Source: Actinomycetota bacterium
GTDB lineage: Bacteria > Actinomycetota > Actinomycetes > JACCUZ01
Length of the DNA stretch: 64,000 bases
Assembly (NCBI GenBank): GCA_030841035.1
Contig: JAVEDI010000083.1
Span: 1 to 64,000, forward strand
Direction of reading: 5' to 3'
Both the position numbers and the translations under genes were made by a program. Each line of letters opens with the position of its first letter. Position 1 is the stretch's first letter. Below, piece after piece: positions 30,336 through 37,908 of the stretch. Under the pieces are notes generated by a model. It was not told where the DNA came from, searched no databases, and saw nothing but the letters and a program-made list of their open reading frames with translations.

Positions 30336-32423
30336 GTGGGCACCGTCGACCGCCGAACGTTCCTCAAGCTGGTGGGCGCTCCCGCGCTAGCCGCCGCACT
30401 TCCACGCGATCTGAGCAAGGCGCTCGCCATCCGGGCCAACGACCGGACACGATCGATCAATGACGTCGAGCACGTCATCTTCCTCATGCAGGAGAACAGG
30501 TCGTTCGACCACTACTTCGCCACGATGCGCGGGGTCCGAGGCTTCGGCGACCCACACCCGGTGACGCTGCCGTCGGGCAGGAGCGTGTGGCACCAGCCGA
30601 ACGGCTCGAACGATCTGCTGCCGTTCCGCCCCGAGGTGGCGGACCTCGGGCAGACCTTCCTGCCGGACCCGCCGCACGGCTGGAACGACACCCACGCCGC
30701 CTGGAACGCGGGGAGGTACGACCAGTGGGTCCCCAACAAGGGCGTAACGACGATGACCTACCACACCCGCGCGGACCTGCCCTACCAGTTCGCCCTCGCC
30801 GACGCGTTCACGGTCTGCGACAACTATCACTGCTCGGTCATGGGGCCTACGGACCCCAACCGGTACCACATGTGGACGGGCTGGGTCGGCAACGACGGCA
30901 AGGCCGGCGGCCCGGTCATCACCAACGCCGAGGCGGGCTACGACTGGTCGACCTACCCCGAGCGCCTCGAGCGAGCCGGCATCTCGTGGAAGGTCTACCA
31001 GGACGTCGGTCTCGGTCTGGACGCCGCTGGATTCTGGGGCTTCACCGACGACCCGTACATCGGCAACTACGGCGACAACTCGTTGCTGTACTTCCACCAG
31101 TACCAGAACGCATCACCCGGGACACCGCTTGCCGACAAGGCCAAGACCGGCACCGATGTCCTGAGGCAGAACCGTCGTCCCGAGGCCCTGCTGGGCGACT
31201 TCCGCGACGACGTACGTCGCGGGCGGTTGCCGCAGGTGACGTGGATCGTCGCTCCCGAGGCCTACAGCGAGCACCCGAACTGGGAGCCGGACTTCGGCGC
31301 GTGGTACGTGTCGCAGGTCGTCGACATCCTCGCGTCCAACCCTGACCTGTGGAGCACGATGGCGCTCTTCGTCACCTATGACGAGGAGGGTGGCTTCTTC
31401 GACCACCTGGTGCCCCCGACGCCACCGCAGACCCGTGCACAGGGGCTGTCGACCGTGCCGGTCACCAACGAGCTCTTCCTCGGTGACGCTGAACATCCGG
31501 CGGGCCCCTACGGGCTGGGGGTCCGCGTGCCGATGATCATCGTCTCGCCGTGGACCCGCGGCGGGTGGGTCAACTCGCAGCTGTTGGACCACACCTCGCT
31601 CATCCGGTTCCTCGAGACCCGGTTCGGGCAAGGACGTCCTGACCTGGTCGAGTCCAACATCACGCCCTGGCGGCGTGCCGTGGTCGGCGACCTGACCACC
31701 GCGTTCGACTTCGCTCGACCCAACACGCCACGGCGGGTGGACCTGCCGGACACCGATGACTTCAAGCCGGTGGACCTCGTCCGGCATCCGGACGAGGTCC
31801 CGGCGCCGCCCGCGGACCAACGACTGCCACGCCAGGAGCGAGGAGTGCGTCCGGCCCGGGCACTGCCCTACACGCTGCATGCGGACGGCCGCGCCACCGC
31901 CGCGTCGTTCAGCATCGAGTTCACGAACCCCGGCCACGCCGCGGCGGTCTTCCACGTGCGGTCCGCCAGCAGTGTCCAGCAGCCCCGCACCTACACGGTG
32001 GAGCCCGGCAAGGTCCTGAGCGACAGCTGGGACATCGGGGCCGCCGGCTACGACCTGTCCGTGCACGGGCCCAACGGCTTCTTCCGTGGCTTCAAGGGCG
32101 CGACCCCGACGGCTGCGAGCGATCTCGAGGTCAGCGCCTCCTACGACGAGCGGCACGACGAGATCGCTCTCACGTTCAGGAACCGCGGCTCGGAACGGGT
32201 CGACGTGACGGTGCGCGACGGCTACACGTCGCGGGACAGGACCCGGTCGGTCAAGCCGGGTGAGGTCGAGGCACAACGGTGGTCGCTGTCACGGACCCGC
32301 GGCTGGTACGACCTGGTCCTCACCCTCCGGGGCGGTCCGCGGCTGCAGTACCGCTACGCCGGCCATCTGGAGAACGGCATGGACAGCATCAGCGATCCCC
32401 AGATGGGGGGACTCATCAGCTGA
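30336..32423 (+). CDS. Tat-exported phospholipase C (phosphocholine-specific type)
   Basis: This 695-aa protein has a Tat-type signal (DRRTFLKLVGAPALAAALP). Its catalytic domain is of the acid phosphatase-like PF04185 family: VEHVIFLMQENRSFDHYFATMRGVRGFGDP, HCSVMGPTDPNR, WKVYQDVG, TYDEEGGFFDHLVPP and VRVPMIIVSPWTRGGWV. Two C-terminal beta domains follow (TAASFSIEFTNPGHAAAVFHV; DEIALTFRNRGSERVDVTV), the usual PLC tail repeats. It cleaves phosphatidylcholine or sphingomyelin outside the cell. The GTG start follows GAGAGAGG. It is divergent from the PhoX-like gene. Confidence 0.93.
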   Translation: MGTVDRRTFLKLVGAPALAAALPRDLSKALAIRANDRTRSINDVEHVIFLMQENRSFDHYFATMRGVRGFGDPHPVTLPSGRSVWHQPNGSNDLLPFRPEVADLGQTFLPDPPHGWNDTHAAWNAGRYDQWVPNKGVTTMTYHTRADLPYQFALADAFTVCDNYHCSVMGPTDPNRYHMWTGWVGNDGKAGGPVITNAEAGYDWSTYPERLERAGISWKVYQDVGLGLDAAGFWGFTDDPYIGNYGDNSLLYFHQYQNASPGTPLADKAKTGTDVLRQNRRPEALLGDFRDDVRRGRLPQVTWIVAPEAYSEHPNWEPDFGAWYVSQVVDILASNPDLWSTMALFVTYDEEGGFFDHLVPPTPPQTRAQGLSTVPVTNELFLGDAEHPAGPYGLGVRVPMIIVSPWTRGGWVNSQLLDHTSLIRFLETRFGQGRPDLVESNITPWRRAVVGDLTTAFDFARPNTPRRVDLPDTDDFKPVDLVRHPDEVPAPPADQRLPRQERGVRPARALPYTLHADGRATAASFSIEFTNPGHAAAVFHVRSASSVQQPRTYTVEPGKVLSDSWDIGAAGYDLSVHGPNGFFRGFKGATPTAASDLEVSASYDERHDEIALTFRNRGSERVDVTVRDGYTSRDRTRSVKPGEVEAQRWSLSRTRGWYDLVLTLRGGPRLQYRYAGHLENGMDSISDPQMGGLIS

Positions 32424-32447
32424 GGACCGAGGCCGCTGTGGGTTCCC

Positions 32448-33497
32448 TCAGACCTGGGCGTGCGGCGCCGCTGCGGCCACTGACGGGACGCTCTGCGCGG
32501 CGTCGGCGATGCACCGCGCCATGGCGACCCCGACGATCTCGTTCACCAGCTGGGGGAAGTCGAGTCCGGCGACCTGGGCGGCGAGCACGAAGGAGCCACC
32601 GATCCCCAGCGACGCCATCGAATTGATCTCGAGGACGTACGGCGTCCCGTCCCCCGCGATGCGCAGGTCAACCCGTGCGTAGTCCCGACAGGCGCAGATG
32701 GCGAACGTCGCCCGCGCTACCTCCTCGATGTGCTGCAGCAGAGCCGGCTCCAAGAGGGCGGGGCAGATGCGCTCGGGCTCGTCGTCACGACCATGGAACT
32801 TGTCCGCCTTGGTGAGCAGCCGGAACGGGCGGTCGCCGAAGTCGATCTCGACGGCCGGCAAGCAGCGCAGCTGGTCGCCGTTACCCAGCAGCGCGACGCA
32901 GACCTCGCGCCCGTCGACGTACTCCTCCACCAGGGCTGGCTGCCGGTAGCGGGCAACCACCTTGGCAACCGCCTCCCCCGCGGCCTTCGGATCGCCGGCC
33001 AGGCGCAGCCCGTAGCTCGTCGACTCGTGTCGTGGCTTGACCACCACGGGGTAGCGCAGCCCGTGCAGCTCGGCAGCGGTTCGAGCAACCCGGTAGGCCG
33101 GTGTGGGGACCCCGGCTGCCGCGATCAGCGTCTTGGTCACCACCTTGTCCAGGGACAGGGTGTGCCCCATCGGTCCTGAGCCGGTATAGGGCAGGCCGGC
33201 CATCTCGAGCATCGCGGGCAGGTGCGTGTAGCGGCAGTCGCCCTGGATGCCGTAGGCCATGTTGAAGACCATGGCCTCGAGGGGCGCCCCGTCCGGGGCA
33301 GCCACCGGAGGCAGCTCGGCGGCAAGCCGCGTCAACAGATGCATGTCGGCCTCGAGGACGGACACCTCGTGGCCGGCGGAGGTGAGGGCGTCCGCGACCC
33401 GCTGGACCGCGCGAGCCGAGTAGCGCTCCGGGCTGGGCCGTCCCAGGCGGTTGATCACCTGGGCGTCTGCGTCGTTGCGGACCAGCGCGACCTTCAT
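32448..33497 (-). CDS. D-Ala-D-Ala-ligase-like ATP-grasp enzyme
   Basis: This 349-aa protein has the Ddl/ATP-grasp layout: MVFNMAYGIQGDCRYTHLPAMLEMAGLPYTGSGP in the N-half, YPVVVKPRHESTSYGL (ATP-binding Lys and loop), ALVEEYVDGREVCVALLG, and the Mg-binding end YARVDLRIAGDGTPYVLEINSMASLG. It should ligate a carboxylate to an amine with ATP. The mapping to peptidoglycan Ddl is uncertain because it is the last gene of a kamA-ggt-7TM operon and not in a mur cluster. Its ATG overlaps the 7TM stop by 4 bases. An amino acid or peptide ligase for a special substrate is my preferred reading. Confidence 0.85.
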   Translation of the reverse strand: MKVALVRNDADAQVINRLGRPSPERYSARAVQRVADALTSAGHEVSVLEADMHLLTRLAAELPPVAAPDGAPLEAMVFNMAYGIQGDCRYTHLPAMLEMAGLPYTGSGPMGHTLSLDKVVTKTLIAAAGVPTPAYRVARTAAELHGLRYPVVVKPRHESTSYGLRLAGDPKAAGEAVAKVVARYRQPALVEEYVDGREVCVALLGNGDQLRCLPAVEIDFGDRPFRLLTKADKFHGRDDEPERICPALLEPALLQHIEEVARATFAICACRDYARVDLRIAGDGTPYVLEINSMASLGIGGSFVLAAQVAGLDFPQLVNEIVGVAMARCIADAAQSVPSVAAAAPHAQV

Positions 33498-34465
33498 GCT
33501 GGAAGCTGCTTCCCGCGCGTGCGTTCCGTCGTGTCCGTACGTCGCTTCTTGCGACGCGGCGCGGGCGGCGGAGGCCGCAGCCCGCGCGCGACGGTGTACC
33601 GGTCGACGTGTGGGGCGATGTGGCGTTCGACCAGGCGAGGCGACAGGTGCACCGAGACGGCGACGACGCAGAACATCTGCACGAGCAGCAGCTCGGGGTG
33701 GCGCATCAACAGGTCGGCACCGTGCAGCTGTACGGCGATCACCGCGATCACGATTGCCTCGCCGAGCGACACCAACGTGCGGCCCACGCTGATCAGCAGG
33801 CCCTCCCTGTTGAGGGTGTCCGCGAAGCGTTCCGTGACCAGACCGAGGGCGACGACCGGGAAGTAGGCGAACCCCGTTGTCCCGGAGCCGGCAGCGTGCC
33901 TCACCAGCACCAGCGGCAGCAGCATGAGGATCGCGACACCGGACAACAGGGCGGCCACCCGCGCCGAGTACGGCAGGCCGTGCGAGCGCAGCACCGGCCG
34001 CACGACCAGCGTCGACACCGCGAGGGCGCAGGTGACGAACAGGGCCCCCGGGACCACGCCGGTGACCGGCAGCGCCAGGGCGATCAGGATCGGGCTGAGG
34101 ACACCGAGGGCACGTACGCCGAGCGTCAGCCGCGCCACCACCACCACGAGTGCGCCGAGCGGGACGAAGAGGACCTGGTGGACGTGCGCGCGCAACGGCG
34201 CCGGCAGCGTCGAGAGGTCGAGCGCCCGGTCGAGGAGCCGCGCCGTCGGCATGCCGTCGAGGCGGCCCACGACCACCGCCACGGGTATGCACACCAGGAG
34301 CAGGAACAGCGGGACCATGGACGCGGGTCGCTCCCGCCTCTTCGAACGCCTTGTGCCGGTCCGCGTAGCCGCCGCTGCGGAGCGGGCGTCGCGCGGCCCC
34401 GTCGACCCGATCAGCTGGCGGCCCGCTGCGCGCCTCGCCAGGGACGCCGGGGACTCGACGCTCAT
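33494..34465 (-). CDS. 7TM membrane protein of the transglutaminase-associated type
   Basis: This 323-aa protein has an Arg-rich cytoplasmic N-terminus and seven or eight spans. Characteristic segments are LGVRALGVLSPILIALALPVTGVVPGALF, FPVVALGLVTERFADTLNREGLLISVGRTLVSLG and LLLVQMFCVVAVSVHLSPRLVE. This resembles the 7TM domain that in proteobacteria is fused to an inactive transglutaminase and encoded next to a RimK-like ATP-grasp ligase. Here only the 7TM part is present, but it is again followed by an ATP-grasp gene. It overlaps both neighbours by 4 bases (ATGA), so the stoichiometry is probably fixed. Confidence 0.72.
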   Translation of the reverse strand: MSVESPASLARRAAGRQLIGSTGPRDARSAAAATRTGTRRSKRRERPASMVPLFLLLVCIPVAVVVGRLDGMPTARLLDRALDLSTLPAPLRAHVHQVLFVPLGALVVVVARLTLGVRALGVLSPILIALALPVTGVVPGALFVTCALAVSTLVVRPVLRSHGLPYSARVAALLSGVAILMLLPLVLVRHAAGSGTTGFAYFPVVALGLVTERFADTLNREGLLISVGRTLVSLGEAIVIAVIAVQLHGADLLMRHPELLLVQMFCVVAVSVHLSPRLVERHIAPHVDRYTVARGLRPPPPAPRRKKRRTDTTERTRGKQLPA

Positions 34466-36039
34466 GCCGGGGCCGGCTCGGGTATCGGCAGCCCGGCCGC
34501 GGACTCGGCCGGAAGGACCAGGGCGATCCCGCCCCGTCGCGGGTCGGCCGCCGCGGTGAGGCCGGCCGGAGTGCGGTGGATGGCCTGGACGCCGCCCATC
34601 ATGTAGTCGTGCTCGGCGCGCAGCCGGACCGAGGGACGCAGGCCGTCCGACGTCGAGCGGGCACCGGGTTGTTCGACCCACAGCTGCCCGCTGGTCAGCA
34701 GGTGCGAGCGGCTGTGATCGACCGCGCTGCGCACGTCCATGTTCCGGTGCAGCACGCCGCTGATGACGTGGACCAGGGACGAGGTGATCCTCCGGCTGCC
34801 TGCCGACCCGACAACGAGGAGCGGGCCGTCGTCGTCGAGCACGATGGTGGGGGCAGCGTTGGACCGCGGCTGGCTCCCCGGACCGAGGCGGTAGGGGCCG
34901 GCCTTGCGGGTACAGGTGCGCAGGTAGTTGTTGTAGAGGAAGCCCAGCTCCGTGCACGCCACCTTGGCGCCGAAGAGCGACTGGATCGAGGAGGTGAGCG
35001 AGACGGCCACGCCGTCGGAGTCCATGACGCACAGATGGGTCGTGTCACCGGGCTCCTCCGCACCGTGCCGATCCGCTGTCGCGAGCGCGCGGCGCTGGCC
35101 GACCCAGTCGCTGACCAGCTCGGCGGCCTGCGCGACCGACTCGACCTCCAGCGGCGCGCAACGATCCGCCTCAGGACCCACTGCGTCGCGGCGCTGCTGC
35201 GCCGCCCTGGTGGCCCCCGCTGCGGCCAGGCTCCATTCCGGGTCGGTCCAGCCACCGGCCGGAGCGAGCCTCTCCATGAGGTCCAGGGCGAGCAGGAGGC
35301 TGGTCCCGCCGGCTGCCGCGAGGGTCGCGATCCGGTGGCGGCCGCGGCGCACGGCCAGCGCCTCGCGCTCCCGAACGGTGCGCGCGAGGTCGAGGTCCAC
35401 CGCGCTGATGAGACCCTCGCGCCGCTCCTGGTCCCGCAACAGCGCCGCGGCCAGCTCGCCGACGTACACGTCCTCGGCACCTTCTCGGGCAACGGTGCGC
35501 AGCGTGCGCGCGAGGGCAGGGGCCCGCACGGACGTGCCTGCCTTCGGGCGCCGGCCCTCGGTCAGGTAGAGCTGCGCCGTGCCGGGGTCTGCGCGCAGCT
35601 GCCCCGCCACCCAGCCGGTGCGGCGACTCTCGAGGCGCGACATGCGGAACCCGTCCTCCGCCAGGGCGATCGCGGGCTGCAGAACGGTCGACCAGGCCAA
35701 CCGACCCCAGCGCGCGTGGGCGTGCCCGAGAACCGCGGGCATCGTCGGGACGGTCGTGGCTCGGGGACCCCGGCGTTGCGCGGAGCGCGAGATGGTGCTC
35801 CGGCGAGCGCCGGCGGGGGCGCGCCCGGGCCCGTCTACCGAGCGCACCCGGCCGTCGGGCGTGGCGACGAGCAGGCAGACCTGTCCGCCGACCCCCGATC
35901 CGCTCGGCTCGCAGACGGCCAGCACCCAGGTCGCGGCGACCGCTGCGTCGACGGCGTTGCCACCCGCGCGAAGCACCTCGGCGGCGACGTCGGTAGCAGC
36001 CGCGTGCGAGGTGCTCACTGCAGCTTCACCGGAGGTCAA
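34462..36039 (-). CDS. Gamma-glutamyltransferase family protein
   Basis: This 525-aa Ntn-hydrolase has TSHAAATDVAAEVLRAGGNAVDAAVAATW at the start and the autocleavage and nucleophile site in GDTTHLCVMDSDGVAVSLTSS (first Thr of TTH). VVGSAGSRRITSSLVHVI comes later, matching the GGT substrate loop. No signal peptide is apparent, unlike classical exported GGT. A TTG start at 36039 overlaps the kamA stop (TTGA) and keeps the conserved first strand; GTG 36018 is an alternative. The lack of export and the kamA and ATP-grasp neighbours suggest a cytoplasmic transpeptidase or hydrolase on a gamma-glutamyl intermediate. Confidence 0.85.
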   Translation of the reverse strand: MTSGEAAVSTSHAAATDVAAEVLRAGGNAVDAAVAATWVLAVCEPSGSGVGGQVCLLVATPDGRVRSVDGPGRAPAGARRSTISRSAQRRGPRATTVPTMPAVLGHAHARWGRLAWSTVLQPAIALAEDGFRMSRLESRRTGWVAGQLRADPGTAQLYLTEGRRPKAGTSVRAPALARTLRTVAREGAEDVYVGELAAALLRDQERREGLISAVDLDLARTVREREALAVRRGRHRIATLAAAGGTSLLLALDLMERLAPAGGWTDPEWSLAAAGATRAAQQRRDAVGPEADRCAPLEVESVAQAAELVSDWVGQRRALATADRHGAEEPGDTTHLCVMDSDGVAVSLTSSIQSLFGAKVACTELGFLYNNYLRTCTRKAGPYRLGPGSQPRSNAAPTIVLDDDGPLLVVGSAGSRRITSSLVHVISGVLHRNMDVRSAVDHSRSHLLTSGQLWVEQPGARSTSDGLRPSVRLRAEHDYMMGGVQAIHRTPAGLTAAADPRRGGIALVLPAESAAGLPIPEPAPA

Positions 36040-37163
36040 GGAGTGCGCACCAAGGTTCGGTCGTCGGAGGGCTCGGGGCGGTCCTGCGGCATGTCGTCGA
36101 GCCAGCACGCACCCTCGACGTAGGGGCGAGAGAAGATGTGACCGATCTCCGTCGGGCGCGGGCTCTGGTGGTAGCGGAGGTAGAGCCGCCCATCGGCGAT
36201 GTCGAGGATCTCGATCTTGCCTGTGTAGTGGGACATGATGAAGCGGAAGGTCTTCTGGATGCCTGAGAGCTGTTGGCTCGCACCGCGCACGATCTCGAGA
36301 CCGCGACGGATCGGCACCTGGAAGTGCGACGCGCCGCGCACTGGCCGACCCTGGAACACGTAGTAAGGCCTCGACCCGATCTCGTGCAGCCGCGCGATGG
36401 TGGCGGCCAAGGTCTGCGGGTCGTCATTCACCCGCCCGAGCAGCACGCACTGGTTGAGGTACTGGACGCCAAGGTCGCGCATCATCCGCACCGAGGTGGC
36501 CGCCTCCTCGGTGATCTCACCCACATGGTCGAAGTGCGACACGATGATCGGCGTCTTGCCCGCCTCGAGGATGCGCGCGAAGAGACCGGGCAGCTCGGTG
36601 TCGTGGAATCGTTGCGGGAAGAACGCGGTCGTCTTCGACCCGAATCGCAGCGACGTCAGGTGAGGGATGGGGAGCAGGTGGTCGAGGATCGCGTTCAGCT
36701 TGCGGGTCGACAGCACGAACGGGTCGCCGCCGGACATCAGCACGTTGGTCATCTCCGGGTGCCGACTGATGTAGGCCGCCACCGCCGCGTAGTCGGGTGC
36801 CACCTCGTCGGAGTCCTTGCCGACGATCCGCTTACGGAAGCAGTAGCGGCAGTACGACGTGCAGCGGTCGGTCACCAGCAGCAGCCCGGTCTCGGCGTAC
36901 TTGTGCTGCAGGCCGGTCACGACGGTGTTGTCCGCCTCGCCGCTGGTGTCGAGCTCCCCCGGACTGGCCAGCTCCTGCAACGACGGCTCGACGATGTGCT
37001 TGAGCTGGTCACGGTAAGGACTGGCCGCGACGAGGTCTCGGTAGTACTTGGTCACCTGGTATCGAGTGATCTCGCCGGCAGCCGGCTCGTCGGGGTCGAG
37101 GACCCGCGGACCCTCGAGGAACGGCATCTGGATCGGCCTGGACCGCGCAGTAGTTGCGGACAC
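36036..37163 (-). CDS. KamA-family radical SAM aminomutase (lysine 2,3-aminomutase-like)
   Basis: This 375-aa protein has the radical SAM cluster CTSYCRYC (C101, C105, C108) and LMSGGDPFVLSTRKL, then LRFGSKTTAFFPQRF, SHFDHVGEITEEA and QCVLLGRVNDDPQTLA. These match KamA and EpmB-like aminomutases that use PLP and an adenosyl radical. It may convert an alpha-amino acid such as lysine or glutamate to its beta isomer. GGAGGA lies 7 nt before the GTG. It heads the four-gene operon. No ablB or efp-modification partner lies nearby, so substrate assignment is open. Confidence 0.87.
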   Translation of the reverse strand: MSATTARSRPIQMPFLEGPRVLDPDEPAAGEITRYQVTKYYRDLVAASPYRDQLKHIVEPSLQELASPGELDTSGEADNTVVTGLQHKYAETGLLLVTDRCTSYCRYCFRKRIVGKDSDEVAPDYAAVAAYISRHPEMTNVLMSGGDPFVLSTRKLNAILDHLLPIPHLTSLRFGSKTTAFFPQRFHDTELPGLFARILEAGKTPIIVSHFDHVGEITEEAATSVRMMRDLGVQYLNQCVLLGRVNDDPQTLAATIARLHEIGSRPYYVFQGRPVRGASHFQVPIRRGLEIVRGASQQLSGIQKTFRFIMSHYTGKIEILDIADGRLYLRYHQSPRPTEIGHIFSRPYVEGACWLDDMPQDRPEPSDDRTLVRTP

Positions 37164-37794
37164 GATGTCCTCCGGTCGTCAGTGGCCCCGGTGGTGCGCC
37201 GGACCCGGTTGAAACCCGGCCTTCTTGCCCACCATCGGTCCGCCGAAGCCCTCCGGCTACTGCCCTTGTGGCCTAGTACCTTGGTACACCCGTCGTTGAC
37301 CTGCAGGGGAAGCGCGTCCGCGCTCGCCGGTCCTCCCGGACGTTCATTGCGGGGCCACCCGTGCTTCACATCCCCGCGGGCGCACCACAACCGGGTCCGA
37401 GGCGTGTGACCTGCGGGCAGGCCGACGATGTCAGCGATCTGTGTCATGTCGGGGGCCCGTGCCGGCCCTAGTGCAGGGTCGCGCGCCGTGCGGGATCTGA
37501 TGACCTCAAAGGTGGCTTGCGGTGCTCGCAGGTCGTAGTCGGGACACCGACCTTTGGGTAGCCCCGTCGAGCGCGGTACGCGCAAAGGGCGAATGCCGAA
37601 GCGCAAGGCGGACAAAGAAGCCCCCTCGACGGTGATCCGAGCTTGATCGCGCGGCCGGCGGCAGACCTGGATTGGGGGGGTGGGTCGTCAGATTTCCCTC
37701 AGGGCCGGCGCGGAAATTCACTGTTGTCGCACCCGAGCAAGGCTTTTCCTCCTGGTTCCACACGAGGAAGGCTGCCCAGACAAAGGAGTTCCTC
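37164..37794. other. Long intergenic region between the kamA operon and the oxidase operon
   Basis: About 630 bp with no supportable protein gene. It contains GTACC-TT-GGTAC (37276-37287) and must hold the promoters of both divergent units. Short open frames here lack ribosome-binding sites or family features. Confidence 0.5.
37276..37287. promoter_or_regulatory. Small palindrome GTACCTTGGTAC upstream of kamA
   Basis: Two 5-bp inverted arms around TT lie 113 bp upstream of the kamA start. The form is that of a dimeric repressor site, but the regulator is unknown. Confidence 0.3.
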
Positions 37795-37908
37795 GTGACC
37801 GGCTACGCGCATCCCGGACGACGACCTACACCTGATGGTGGCGCGGAGCTGCGGCCCCTCGCGCCGCGCCCCTTCCGGATCGCTACGTGCGACAGGGGGA
37901 TGGTCTGA
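37795..37908 (+). CDS. 37-aa upstream ORF coupled to the multicopper oxidase
   Basis: GTG 37795 follows a near-perfect AAAGGAG site. The 37-aa frame (VTGYAHPGRRPTPDGGAEL..., ending IATCDRGMV) terminates at TGATG, sharing one base with the oxidase ATG. The strong ribosome-binding site and the exact overlap suggest real translation and coupling. The peptide is Arg/Pro-rich with one Cys and no recognised domain. It may be a regulatory leader or simply deliver ribosomes to the oxidase start. Confidence 0.5.
   Translation: MTGYAHPGRRPTPDGGAELRPLAPRPFRIATCDRGMV

Noticed and set aside
37189..37245. An 18-codon minus-strand ORF (MVGKKAGFQPGPAHHRGH) before kamA
   Set aside because: It has no ribosome-binding site or leaderless -10 and does not overlap the kamA start. 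Kept as a possible leader only if conserved.
37672..37908. A 78-codon frame ending at the oxidase start
   Set aside because: Only the part from GTG 37795 has a ribosome-binding site (AAAGGAG); the upstream 41 codons have no support, so the shorter ORF was reported.
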